A stretch of DNA of 53,838 bases from Bacteroidales bacterium. Its GTDB lineage: Bacteria; Bacteroidota; Bacteroidia; Bacteroidales; FEN-979. Below, piece by piece: positions 19,185 through 27,000 of this stretch (the stretch's first letter is position 1; each line of letters starts with the position of its first letter). The notes below the pieces were generated by a model, which was not told where the DNA came from, ran no database searches, and saw only the letters and a list, made by a program, of their open reading frames with translations. The translations under genes and the position numbers were made by a program. The DNA lies in NCBI GenBank assembly GCA_016783905.1, contig JADHVQ010000005.1, positions 1 to 53,838 on the forward strand. Direction: 5' to 3'.

Positions 19185-19375
19185 ATGGCAATTGAAGTAT
19201 ATTTTGACGGTGGAAAAAAAGTAAATGCATTGGTAAAATCAAAATCCGGATCGTTGTTCCTGAAGATTTTCCGGAGAAGTATGACAATGCGTTGATCAAT
19301 GCGGCCTCTTTGTGCGCTGTTAAGAAACATATGTCTGATAAGATTGAACACGAAATCACGGTGGTTAGGGAATGA
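19185..19375 (+). pseudogene. OsmC-family remnant with large internal deletion
   Basis: The ATG at 19185 opens MAIEVYFDGGKKVNALVKSK, the start of an OsmC/Ohr-family protein. A second frame then carries the family C-terminus: PEDFPEKYDNALINAASLC, then AVKKHMSDKIEHEITVVRE and a TGA at 19373-19375. The roughly 130-residue core, with the first redox Cys, is missing. The two pieces are in different frames, so the deletion is not a multiple of three and no full product can be made. In its own frame the 5' part stops after about 37 codons. It occupies the 425-base gap between the tricorn-like and PLP-enzyme genes. A heptamer array starts on the G of its stop codon. Confidence 0.75.
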
Positions 19376-19439
19376 GGGACGAGGGAGGTAAAACGTAAGA
19401 CGTGGGACGTGAGAAGTATGACCGTATGACTGTATGACC
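19374..19439. repeat. Heptamer-to-octamer array downstream of OsmC remnant
   Basis: Six 7-base units (GAGGGAC, GAGGGAG, GTAAAAC, GTAAGAC, GTGGGAC, GTGAGAA) followed without a gap by three 8-base units (GTATGACC, GTATGACT, GTATGACC). All nine begin with G. The array fills the space between the remnant's stop codon and the next gene. Minus-strand words such as TCCCACG and GTCATAC recur at 44158 and 26207. Confidence 0.85.
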
Positions 19440-19452
19440 AAAATTGAGAATC

Positions 19453-20631
19453 ATGAAATCTAAAAAAGGCTTTTCCTCCACCTCAGTACATGGAGTGAGT
19501 GAACGTGACAAACTGGGCAGCGTTGTAACGCCCATCTACCAGACCTCTACCTTCTTTTTTAAAAGCGCCGAAGATGGCGCCAAATGTTTTTCGGGTGAGA
19601 GCGACGGTTTCATCTATACCCGGCTGGGCAACCCTACCATCGATGAATTTGAGGCGACTATAGCCGCCCTGGAACATGGTTTTAACGGGATCGCAACCTC
19701 ATCGGGGATGGCCGCGGTAAACACCGTTTACCTGACCTTCCTCGGGCAGGGCGATCATGTGCTTTGCCACAACGCACTTTACGGGCCTTCGAGAGGGATC
19801 CTGGAAACGGCCTATCCCAAATTCGGCGTGGGATCAACCTTTGTGGATACCACCGAGTTGAAGAATGTGGAAGAGGCAATCCGACCCAATACCCGGTTGA
19901 TCTTCCTCGAAACCCCGGCAAATCCCACCATCGGGATCTGCGATATCGAAGCAATTTCCCGGCTGGCTCATCAACGGGGTATCAACGTATGCGTGGATAA
20001 TACATTCTGTAGTCCATACCTGCAAAACCCATTGGATCTGGGTGCAGACATCGTCCTCCACTCCCTGACCAAATTTATCAATGGCCATGCCGATATCGTA
20101 GGCGGCATTGTAGTCCCAAAGTCTGAGGAGGATTATGAGAAGCTGAACTATACCATGACGAACTTCGGATTTAACATGGACCCGCACCAGGCATTTTTAG
20201 CCCGCCGGGGGTTGAAAACCCTGGGAATCCGGATCGACCGTGCCCAGGAAAATGCCATGAAGGTGGCTGAATATCTTGAATCCCATCCCAAAGTTGCATG
20301 GGTGAAATATCCGGGCCTCAAAACGCATCCCCAATACGAACTGGCCGGAAAGCAGATGCGTGGTCCGGGGGCTATGATCAGTTTCGGGTTAAAAGGCGGC
20401 TATGAAGCCGGCAGGAAGCTGATGAACAACGTGAAGTTCTGTGTGCTGGCGGTTTCCCTGGGTGGAATTGAGACGCTGATACAACATCCCGCTTCAATGA
20501 CCCATTCGAAGCTCTCTGATGAGGCCAAGCAGAAGGGAGGCATCACACGAGAGCTGGTGCGGTTATCCATTGGTATCGAAGAGGCAGAAGATATCATTGC
20601 TGACCTGGAACAGGCGATGGAGGCAGCATAG
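19453..20631 (+). CDS. Cys/Met-metabolism PLP-dependent enzyme (cystathionine gamma-synthase/lyase family)
   Basis: 392 residues from the ATG at 19453; the TTG at 19444 is less likely. The family uses PLP for trans-sulphuration or for elimination from methionine, cystathionine or O-acyl-homoserine. Seen: TPIYQTSTFFFKSAEDG, IYTRLGNPTIDEFE, ATSSGMAAVNTV, the PLP-contacting VDNTFCSPYLQNPLDLGAD, and the Schiff-base Lys (about residue 207) in SLTKFINGHADIVGG. The C-terminal SLGGIETLIQHPASMTH is canonical. It aligns best by eye with methionine gamma-lyase-like proteins, but the loop reads ALYGPSRG where true methionine gamma-lyases have a Cys after the YG, so lyase versus synthase use is open. Confidence 0.88.
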   Translation: MKSKKGFSSTSVHGVSERDKLGSVVTPIYQTSTFFFKSAEDGAKCFSGESDGFIYTRLGNPTIDEFEATIAALEHGFNGIATSSGMAAVNTVYLTFLGQGDHVLCHNALYGPSRGILETAYPKFGVGSTFVDTTELKNVEEAIRPNTRLIFLETPANPTIGICDIEAISRLAHQRGINVCVDNTFCSPYLQNPLDLGADIVLHSLTKFINGHADIVGGIVVPKSEEDYEKLNYTMTNFGFNMDPHQAFLARRGLKTLGIRIDRAQENAMKVAEYLESHPKVAWVKYPGLKTHPQYELAGKQMRGPGAMISFGLKGGYEAGRKLMNNVKFCVLAVSLGGIETLIQHPASMTHSKLSDEAKQKGGITRELVRLSIGIEEAEDIIADLEQAMEAA

Positions 20632-20665
20632 GAGAGGGACGATCGAGCTATCAATCATTTTTTTG

Positions 20666-20673
20666 TAAGTTTG
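20666..20673 (+). promoter_or_regulatory. Candidate -7 box for the patatin gene
   Basis: TAAGTTTG matches TAnnTTTG, 19 bases before the ATG at 20693. A -33 TTG at the standard distance is not evident. Confidence 0.35.
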
Positions 20674-20692
20674 GTGTGTTACTTTAATCGAT

Positions 20693-22993
20693 ATGACCCG
20701 GACTTCTAAAATACTATTCACCATTCACTTCTCCCTATTCACTTTATTTTCGTCTGCCCTGTTTCCGCAAAAGGTGGCCCTTGTGCTCTCCGGTGGAGGC
20801 GCCAAAGGAGCCGCGCATATCGGCGTGATCCGTGCCCTGGAGGAGCAACAGGTTCCCATCGATTACGTAGTTGGCACCTCCATCGGAGCTATTGTGGGCG
20901 CACTCTATGCCATCGGTTATACTCCGGATGAGATGGAACTGCTGATGAACTCTGAAGAGTTCAGCCGATGGTCAGCCGGTGTAATCGAAGATAAATACCG
21001 GTACTATTTCAGGAATGACGATCCCAACGCCTCGTGGTTCTCCCTTGATTTCAATCCGAAGAAAAAGCTGACCACCGCCCTCCCTACCAACCTGATCAAT
21101 CCATATGAGATTGATTTTGAATTCATGCGGCTGCTTGCCCCAGCTTCAGCTGCCTGTGGGTATAATTTTGATAACCTGATGATACCGTTCCGTTGCGTTG
21201 TGGCCGACATTGATTCTACTAAACCACTGGTGATGAGCAGGGGGAACCTCAGCACAGCCGTCCGCGGCTCCATGTCGATCCCACTGATTTTTAATCCATT
21301 ACAGTATGACGGCAAATTGCTTTTCGACGGAGGCATGTATAATAACTTCCCGGCGAATGTGGCCCAGGAGGACTTCCATCCGGATGTGATCATCGGATCA
21401 AGGGTGGCCCAACGATACGCCAAAGCAGACCCCGATGATGTGGTTAGCCAGCTGATGACGATGCTGATGGAGCGTCAGAGTGACACCATTACCTACCCAA
21501 ACTCTGTGATGATTGTCCCGTCGATCCCCAAGATCAACCTGCTGGATTTCACCCAGACCGATATCCTGGCCGACAGTGGCTATATAGCCGCTATGGCAAT
21601 GATCCCGGAGATCCGCAAACTGATCAGAGACAGCCTCTCCGCCAGTGACCTTCTCCGGAAACGAACTACTTTTAAAGGAAAAGAGCCTAAACTGGTGTTT
21701 GATTCGATCATCGTGAAGGGACTTTCCAAGGCTCAGACACAGTATCTTCAAAAGGTACTGAAGCACAGCAATGAGACGGTGACCATCAATGAGCTTAAAA
21801 AATCCTATTTCCGGTTCATCGACGAAGGATTTGCAAAGACTATCTTTCCGGTGGCCAGGTACAACCCTGAAACAGGCTATTATGATCTCTACCTTGATGT
21901 TCAGAAAGCGCCCAATTTCAATGTACAATTCGGAGGGAACCTCTCTCTTGGGACCAGCAATGAAGGATTCGTTCAACTACGATACAGGTACCTTTGGAAC
22001 CACGCTTTCCGGGTGCTGGCCAACGGGTACTTCGGCAGATTTTACAACTCGGTGAAGGCAGAAGCACGCATTGATTTTACCTCAAAGCTCCCCAGTTATC
22101 TTGAACTCTATTACACCTATAACAGCTACAACTATTTTAAAAACACCATCTACTTCTTTGACGACCTCACCCCATCTTACATCAAGCAATGGGAGAGTTT
22201 CACTTCACTAAGTGGAGGGATTCCCATCACCAACAAAGGAAAGCTGAATATAGGATTGATTAATGCGATTACTTCATCTGATTACTACCAATCGAATGAT
22301 TTCTCCCGTCTGGACACGGCCGATCAGACAAAATTCAACTTTTTCAGCCCGCGGGTCTGTTTCGAACTGAATAGCCTGAACCGCAAGCAATACGCAAATG
22401 CAGGAGCCCGTCTACGCCTCACTTTCTCTTACATGAACGGACGTGAAGTCCTCATCCCCGGCTCCCAATCAGTCAACAAATCCGAGCATACGCAGTTTCA
22501 CGAGTGGCTGGAGATCAGGGCCTTTTACGATAACTATTTCGAAACGATTGGCCCTTTGAAGCTAGGTTTCTTTGGAGAGATTTGCATAACCAGTCAGCCC
22601 CTCTTCCTGAACTACACCTCCACCATGATGTATGCTCCGGTATTTCAGCCACTTCCTGAGATGCAAACCTTGTTTCTGCCCCAGTTTCGAGCCACCAATT
22701 ACCTTGCAGGAGGACTGAAAGCCATCCTGAAAATCTATAAAAACCTGGAGTTCAGGACAGAAGGCTATATCTTTCAGCCCTATCAGCAGATCCTGCAGAA
22801 TCCGGCCGATTATACTCCCTTCTATGGTCCGATCCTGAGTGACCGCTCGTACATTTTAGCTGCCACCGTAGTTTACAATACCTTTCTGGGACCTCTGAGC
22901 GCCGGTATCAGTTACTACGATAGACTCCAGGAACCCTTTACCTTTAATCTCAATTTCGGATATATCATCTTTAATCGCAGTGCCTTACCCTAA
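20693..22993 (+). CDS. Patatin-like phospholipase with C-terminal outer-membrane beta-barrel
   Basis: 766 residues. A signal peptide (ILFTIHFSLFTLFSSALFPQ) precedes the patatin domain: oxyanion loop LSGGGAKGAAHIG, catalytic Ser in the GTSIGAI elbow, and catalytic Asp in LFDGGMYNNFPANVA. From about 330 a POTRA-like segment (LVFDSIIVKGLSKAQTQYL) leads to a 16-strand-type barrel (NFNVQFGGNLSLGTSNEGF to the end). This is the layout of type Vd autotransporters such as PlpD, in which the phospholipase is carried through its own barrel. The usual Bacteroidota members end in an aromatic residue; here the end is IIFNRSALP. The signal core is encoded by a heptamer array. Confidence 0.9.
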   Translation: MTRTSKILFTIHFSLFTLFSSALFPQKVALVLSGGGAKGAAHIGVIRALEEQQVPIDYVVGTSIGAIVGALYAIGYTPDEMELLMNSEEFSRWSAGVIEDKYRYYFRNDDPNASWFSLDFNPKKKLTTALPTNLINPYEIDFEFMRLLAPASAACGYNFDNLMIPFRCVVADIDSTKPLVMSRGNLSTAVRGSMSIPLIFNPLQYDGKLLFDGGMYNNFPANVAQEDFHPDVIIGSRVAQRYAKADPDDVVSQLMTMLMERQSDTITYPNSVMIVPSIPKINLLDFTQTDILADSGYIAAMAMIPEIRKLIRDSLSASDLLRKRTTFKGKEPKLVFDSIIVKGLSKAQTQYLQKVLKHSNETVTINELKKSYFRFIDEGFAKTIFPVARYNPETGYYDLYLDVQKAPNFNVQFGGNLSLGTSNEGFVQLRYRYLWNHAFRVLANGYFGRFYNSVKAEARIDFTSKLPSYLELYYTYNSYNYFKNTIYFFDDLTPSYIKQWESFTSLSGGIPITNKGKLNIGLINAITSSDYYQSNDFSRLDTADQTKFNFFSPRVCFELNSLNRKQYANAGARLRLTFSYMNGREVLIPGSQSVNKSEHTQFHEWLEIRAFYDNYFETIGPLKLGFFGEICITSQPLFLNYTSTMMYAPVFQPLPEMQTLFLPQFRATNYLAGGLKAILKIYKNLEFRTEGYIFQPYQQILQNPADYTPFYGPILSDRSYILAATVVYNTFLGPLSAGISYYDRLQEPFTFNLNFGYIIFNRSALP
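20715..20742. repeat. Heptamer array in the patatin signal peptide
   Basis: Four 7-base units in register: TATTCAC, CATTCAC, TTCTCCC, TATTCAC. They encode FTIHFSLFT of the hydrophobic core. The third unit is divergent. Confidence 0.55.
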
Positions 22994-23000
22994 TCATTGC

Positions 23001-23033
23001 TTTTTTGATTTATTAGAATAAATGCTATTTTTG
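23001..23033 (+). promoter_or_regulatory. Promoter candidate for the DUF349 gene
   Basis: A -33-like TTTTTTG at 23001-23007 and a -7 box TATTTTTG at 23026-23033, separated by 18 bases, fit the Bacteroidota pattern. Transcription would start about 62 bases before the ATG at 23102. Confidence 0.5.
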
Positions 23034-23101
23034 CATTGAGTATCTCAACTTACCGGCATTGTTCGGAACCTTTATACCATTTATATGACGTTTGTTAACT
23101 C

Positions 23102-25054
23102 ATGGAAAACAAAGAGCACACCAATCAGAATCCTGATCTGGAACAGGATCCAGTTCAGGAGGAGAATTCTTCACCTGTTGAATTAACGGAACCCACTACA
23201 GAAAGCCCAGAAACCGTTCTGGAAGCAACTGATTCTACCGAAGAGCAACCAATCTCACCTGACGCAGCTGAATCTGAAACTCCCGCTGCACCCATTGGAG
23301 TAACCATTCCTGAGGAAAAAGCTTCTCCCGGTGACATCGAGGAAGAGGAGGATCTCAATCAATATGACCAGGAACAGCTTCTCGAATTACTTGAGGTTGC
23401 GGTAGCTGAACCAGATCTCAATCTGGTAAAAACCCGGATTGCCCTGATCAAAATGGCGTTCATGAAAAAGCGGGAAGAGCTACTTGAACAAGTTGATCTG
23501 GAGGAAAACCCGGATGAGGGAACCTCCAGGAGACCTGACCAGGATGTACTCGATGCCCGTTTTGATGAGCTTTTCAGTATCTACAAAGCAAACAAAAGCC
23601 GCTTCATGGCGGAACAGGAAAAGCTTAAGAAGGTGAACCTGGAGCGGAAGAACCAGATCCTTGAGAAACTTCGAAACCTGATCAACTCAGAGGAGACCCT
23701 GAAAAAAACTTACGATGAGTTCAAGGTATTGCAGGATCAGTGGAAAGAGATTGGGATGGTACCCCGGAACGAGATCAACAACCTTTGGCAGAATTATCAC
23801 TTCCTGGTTGAAAAGTTTTTCGAGAAGGTCAAACTGAATAAAGAGCTCAAAGATCTGGATCTGAAGAAAAACCTGGAAGCCAAGATTGCACTGTGCGAAA
23901 GAACCGAGGAGTTATTACTTGAACCATCTATCCTGAAATCGTTCAAGCAGTTGCAGAAGTTTCACGACGAATGGAAGGAGATCGGCCCGGTTCCAACAGA
24001 TAAAAAGGATGAAATCTGGGAGCGTTTCAAGAACGCTACCGACAAGATTAACGAACGTCGCCGGGAGCATTATGCAGACCTTGAAAAGGAGCAAAACAAA
24101 AACCTGGAAACGAAAAATGCATTGTGCCTGCAGGCTGATGAGCTACTGACCATACGGAACGAGACCGTCAAAGATTGGCAGGAAAATACACAGAAGGTCA
24201 ACGAGTTACTGAATATCTGGAAAAGCGTGGGACCAGTTCCCCAAAAACACAACGCTGAGATCTGGACCCGGTTCAAAAGTTGTATGGACACATTCTTCGC
24301 CAGCAAAAAGGAATTTTTCGACCGGGTGAAGGACCAGCAGATGCACAACTACAACCTTAAAGTGGACCTCTGCGTACAGGCAGAGGCGATCAAGAACAAT
24401 ACCGACTGGAAAAAGACGACCAATGACCTCATCCGTCTCCAGGGAGAGTGGAAAAGAGTTGGGCCGGTGCCCCGGAAGCATTCTGACAAAATATGGAAAC
24501 GGTTCCGGGCTGCCTGTGATGAGTTCTTCCATGCGAAATCAACCTATTTTGCCAACATCCACACCCATGAAGAAGAGAACATGAACGTGAAGGATGAGTT
24601 GTTGAAGAAGCTCAAAACACACCAGTTTTCTGATGATAAAAATAAAAACCTGGAGGATCTGAAGAATTTCCAGCGGGAGTGGACTCAAACAGGCCATGTC
24701 CCTATCAAAGAACGTGACCGGTTGCAGAATGAATTCCGGAAACTGGTAAACGAACATCTTGATAAGCTGAAAATAAGTGAAGTAGAGATGACTACTGTGA
24801 GTTATCAAACGAAGATGGAATCGATGAAGAATGATCCACAGGCGAGAAGGTTGATCAGCCGTGAACGGGACAATATGATGGGAAAGATCAGCAAACTCAG
24901 GGATGATATTAACCTGTGGGAAAACAACATCGGTTTCCTCGCCGACTCCAAAAATGCCAACATCCTGAAAACCGAATTTGAAAAGAAGATTGAAATGGCA
25001 AAAAGTGAGTTGAAAGTGATGGAGGCGAAGCTGAAGATACTGCGACAGCAATAA
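23102..25054 (+). CDS. DUF349-repeat protein
   Basis: 650 residues. Residues 1-90 are acidic and rich in Glu/Pro/Ser/Thr, probably disordered. From about 165 onwards five DUF349 units of about 70 residues follow. Each carries a helix with LQDQWKEIGMVPR-like sequence: EIGPVPTDKKDEIWERF, SVGPVPQKHNAEIWTRF, RVGPVPRKHSDKIWKRF, QTGHVPIKERDRLQNEF. A coiled-coil tail closes the protein (EKKIEMAKSELKVMEAKLK). DUF349 proteins are cytoplasmic helical proteins common in Bacteroidota. Their role is not well established in this phylum. The stop codon TAA at 25052-25054 touches a heptamer array. Confidence 0.9.
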   Translation: MENKEHTNQNPDLEQDPVQEENSSPVELTEPTTESPETVLEATDSTEEQPISPDAAESETPAAPIGVTIPEEKASPGDIEEEEDLNQYDQEQLLELLEVAVAEPDLNLVKTRIALIKMAFMKKREELLEQVDLEENPDEGTSRRPDQDVLDARFDELFSIYKANKSRFMAEQEKLKKVNLERKNQILEKLRNLINSEETLKKTYDEFKVLQDQWKEIGMVPRNEINNLWQNYHFLVEKFFEKVKLNKELKDLDLKKNLEAKIALCERTEELLLEPSILKSFKQLQKFHDEWKEIGPVPTDKKDEIWERFKNATDKINERRREHYADLEKEQNKNLETKNALCLQADELLTIRNETVKDWQENTQKVNELLNIWKSVGPVPQKHNAEIWTRFKSCMDTFFASKKEFFDRVKDQQMHNYNLKVDLCVQAEAIKNNTDWKKTTNDLIRLQGEWKRVGPVPRKHSDKIWKRFRAACDEFFHAKSTYFANIHTHEEENMNVKDELLKKLKTHQFSDDKNKNLEDLKNFQREWTQTGHVPIKERDRLQNEFRKLVNEHLDKLKISEVEMTTVSYQTKMESMKNDPQARRLISRERDNMMGKISKLRDDINLWENNIGFLADSKNANILKTEFEKKIEMAKSELKVMEAKLKILRQQ

Positions 25055-25125
25055 CGTAGGACGTGAGACGTGAGACGTAAAACATATATCCAGTTATCTA
25101 GTAATCCAGCATCCAGCATCTAGCA
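25054..25125. repeat. Heptamer array filling the DUF349-aroC gap
   Basis: Seven-base units run from the last base of the DUF349 stop codon: ACGTAGG, ACGTGAG twice, ACGTAAA, ACATATA, TCCAGTT. One 9-base unit (ATCTAGTAA) follows, then TCCAGCA twice and TCTAGCA. The run ends 1 base before the aroC ATG at 25127. The whole intergenic space is array. Read on the minus strand, TCTCACG and TTTTACG match words of the 19374-19439 array. Confidence 0.88.
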
Positions 25126-25126
25126 T

Positions 25127-26191
25127 ATGGCTGGTAATTCCATAGGAAAAAACCTCGTGCTGACCACCTTTGGTGAGTCGCATGGAGCCGCTGTTGGTGG
25201 TATACTGGATGGATTCCCTTCGCTGATAACCATTGACCTGGCATTTATTCAATCCGAGATCAACCGGCGGAATCCGGCTAAGTACCCGTTTGCTACGCCA
25301 CGCAAAGAGGACGATAAACTGGAGATCCTTTCCGGTGTTTTTGAGGGCACTTCAACCGGGGCGCCAATCGCTTTTCTGGTGAAGAACCTGGATCAAAGGC
25401 CTGAAGATTACGACCATCTGAAAGATCTCTACCGCCCTTCCCACGCTGATTTTACGTATGAAGCGAGATACGGGATACGGGATCCGAGGGGAGGGGGGCG
25501 TGCATCGGCGCGTGCCACACTGGCTGTGGTAGCCGGAGGAGCTTTTGCCAAGCTACTCCTCTCCCTGCAAAACATCTCGATCACCGGGTATGTATCACAA
25601 ATTGGTCCCCATGCGTTGCCTGAAGGATTCACTCTGTCCGACAGGGCCCTGGTAAGGCTTTCTCCGTTGTCCTGTCCACACGAGAAGACCACCCAGAAGA
25701 TTCTTGATTACCTGCATGGTTTGAAACAAGAGGGAGACACCGCCGGCGGCGTGATTTCCTGCATCATCCAAGGAGTACCCGCCGGTATCGGGGATCCTGT
25801 ATTTGACAAACTCCAGGCCGACCTGGCCAAAGCGATGCTGAGCATCAATGCCGTGAAGGGATTCGAGTATGGTTCCGGATTCAAAGCTGCCGGGATGAAA
25901 GGCTCCGAACACAACGATGAGTTTATCCTGGAAGAGAACCTGATCAAGACCAGAACCAACCACTCCGGAGGCATTCAGGGCGGAATCTCCAACAGAATGG
26001 ATATCACCTTCAACGTGGCCTTCAAACCCATATCCACCCTGAGTATGGAGCAGCAAACCATCAACAGGGACGGCGACCAGATCACCTACAAGGCCGAAGG
26101 GCGTCACGACGTTTGCGTGGTTCCGCGGGCCGTACCGATCGTAGAGGCGATGGCAGCACTCACGTTAGCTGACAAGTTGAGGCAAGTTTGA
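25127..26191 (+). CDS. aroC: Chorismate synthase
   Basis: 354 residues, the normal length. It makes chorismate from EPSP, needing reduced FMN, at the end of the shikimate pathway. Seen: LTTFGESHGAAVGGILDGFP at the N-terminus, the signature YGIRDPRGGGRASARAT near residue 118, and RTNHSGGIQGGISNRMDI with AFKPISTL near 280. The start ATG follows a repeat array with no obvious ribosome binding site. Its last codons (ADKLRQV) overlap the first unit of the next repeat array, GACAAGTTG, so the C-terminus may have been rewritten by repeats. Confidence 0.96.
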   Translation: MAGNSIGKNLVLTTFGESHGAAVGGILDGFPSLITIDLAFIQSEINRRNPAKYPFATPRKEDDKLEILSGVFEGTSTGAPIAFLVKNLDQRPEDYDHLKDLYRPSHADFTYEARYGIRDPRGGGRASARATLAVVAGGAFAKLLLSLQNISITGYVSQIGPHALPEGFTLSDRALVRLSPLSCPHEKTTQKILDYLHGLKQEGDTAGGVISCIIQGVPAGIGDPVFDKLQADLAKAMLSINAVKGFEYGSGFKAAGMKGSEHNDEFILEENLIKTRTNHSGGIQGGISNRMDITFNVAFKPISTLSMEQQTINRDGDQITYKAEGRHDVCVVPRAVPIVEAMAALTLADKLRQV

Positions 26192-26222
26192 CAAGTTGGT
26201 CAGGCAGTCATACGGTCATTAG
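26171..26222. repeat. Nonamer/octamer array at the 3' end of aroC
   Basis: GACAAGTTG at 26171, a 10-base variant AGGCAAGTTT, GACAAGTTG at 26190, then three 8-base units GTCAGGCA, GTCATACG, GTCATTAG. It begins inside the aroC coding region and ends 12 bases before the next ATG. GTCATTAG and GTCATACG are also words of the 34985 and 19416 arrays. Confidence 0.7.
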
Positions 26223-26234
26223 GAATATAATTTA

Positions 26235-26477
26235 ATGAAAAAGAAATATATTACAGCGGAAGAACTTGAAAGAAGGTTCGAAGCGGCTGAAGACATTTCT
26301 GAATACCTGGATTTGCAGAATGCTGAGCGGCCTGGACTGGATCAGCGGCGAGTCAGTGTTGATTTTCCAGCATGGATGATCCAAAAATTAGACCTGGAAG
26401 CAAAACGGCTGGGGGTAACCAGGCAATCTGTAATCAAGTTCTGGATCTCTGAAAGGCTCAAACTCTCAGGTATTTAA
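26235..26477 (+). CDS. Orphan ribbon-helix-helix antitoxin (CopG/BrnA-like)
   Basis: 80 residues. The C-terminal half, RRVSVDFPAWMIQKLDLEAK then GVTRQSVIKFWISERL, is a ribbon-helix-helix DNA-binding fold. The N-terminal half (KKYITAEELERRFEAAEDIS) resembles BrnA-type antitoxins that bind the BrnT toxin. No BrnT-like gene lies on either side: upstream is aroC, downstream is a repeat. It is therefore an orphan antitoxin or a solo regulator. AGGAA sits 10 bases before the ATG. Confidence 0.75.
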   Translation: MKKKYITAEELERRFEAAEDISEYLDLQNAERPGLDQRRVSVDFPAWMIQKLDLEAKRLGVTRQSVIKFWISERLKLSGI

Positions 26478-26513
26478 GGAATCTCTTGTGCCAAGCGCCC
26501 TGTGCCTTAATTT

Positions 26514-26548
26514 CGCTACCTCGCTATTTCGCCTCACTACCTCGCTTC
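26514..26548. repeat. Heptamer array after the orphan antitoxin gene
   Basis: Five units in register: CGCTACC, TCGCTAT, TTCGCCT, CACTACC, TCGCTTC. Just upstream TGTGCC occurs twice 14 bases apart (26487 and 26501), which is two 7-base steps. The array begins about 36 bases after the antitoxin stop codon. The rest of the 214-base gap holds the first copy of a direct repeat. Confidence 0.65.
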
Positions 26549-26584
26549 TTATTTTCTGAAGCTAATATACATCCCCACAAATGT

Positions 26585-26654
26585 CAACATGGAACGGATG
26601 TTTAAGCGCCGGGGATTTCTTTATAAACACCGGAGGATTTTTTATGAATGAAGG
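26585..26654. repeat. Direct repeat copy 1, upstream of the AbiEii-type pair
   Basis: About 70 bases similar to 27751-27820, sharing AAGCGCCGGGGATTT, TATAAAC and ATGAATG blocks. Both copies can be read as a short ORF starting at an ATG with the shared core KRRGF-x-YK; here it runs 26589-26651, only 20 codons. The copy ends next to the promoter of the toxin-like pair. Confidence 0.65.
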
Positions 26655-26662
26655 AAAATTCG

Positions 26663-26670
26663 TATCTTTG
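26663..26670 (+). promoter_or_regulatory. -7 box and Shine-Dalgarno site for the AbiEii-type pair
   Basis: TATCTTTG matches TAnnTTTG. Downstream, GGAG at 26681-26684 is a good Shine-Dalgarno site for the ATG at 26692. The -33 region would fall at the end of direct repeat copy 1. Confidence 0.5.
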
Positions 26671-26691
26671 ATTTAAAGCAGGAGTGGAAAT

Positions 26692-27000
26692 ATGGGCTCA
26701 AATAGTGCTATTCTGTCAAAACTGAAACCACAGTATTTTTGGGATGTCGATATCTCCAGATTACATGTGTCCTCCGGGAACCGATTGATCATCGAACGTG
26801 TTTTTACTCTGGGAGATCTTGATGACATGAACCTGGTGATCCATTTCTATGGAAAAGACCAGGTAGTCAAAATTTTGAGCAATCTCCCCTATATCGATCC
26901 AAAGAGCTTGAACTTCATTGCAAAACTTTTCAATAAACCCATTGAGGAATTCAGATGTCATCAACAGAAGCAGTCGAAGCCCCAACACTGGAGCTCATAA
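26692..27000 (+). CDS. DUF6922-like partner of the AbiEii nucleotidyltransferase
   Basis: 102 residues. The sequence KLKPQYFWDVDISRLHVSSG, then RLIIERVFTLGDLDDMNLV and LPYIDPKSLNFIAKLFN, is typical of small Bacteroidota proteins encoded just upstream of AbiEii/AbiGii nucleotidyltransferases. It overlaps the next gene by 46 bases, which fits a coupled antitoxin/toxin pair. The antitoxin role is inferred from position only. Confidence 0.75.
   Translation: MGSNSAILSKLKPQYFWDVDISRLHVSSGNRLIIERVFTLGDLDDMNLVIHFYGKDQVVKILSNLPYIDPKSLNFIAKLFNKPIEEFRCHQQKQSKPQHWSS

Noticed and set aside
25459-25485. GATACGG repeated twice plus GATCCGA in aroC
   Set aside because: It encodes the conserved chorismate synthase signature YGIRD, so the pattern follows from protein constraint.
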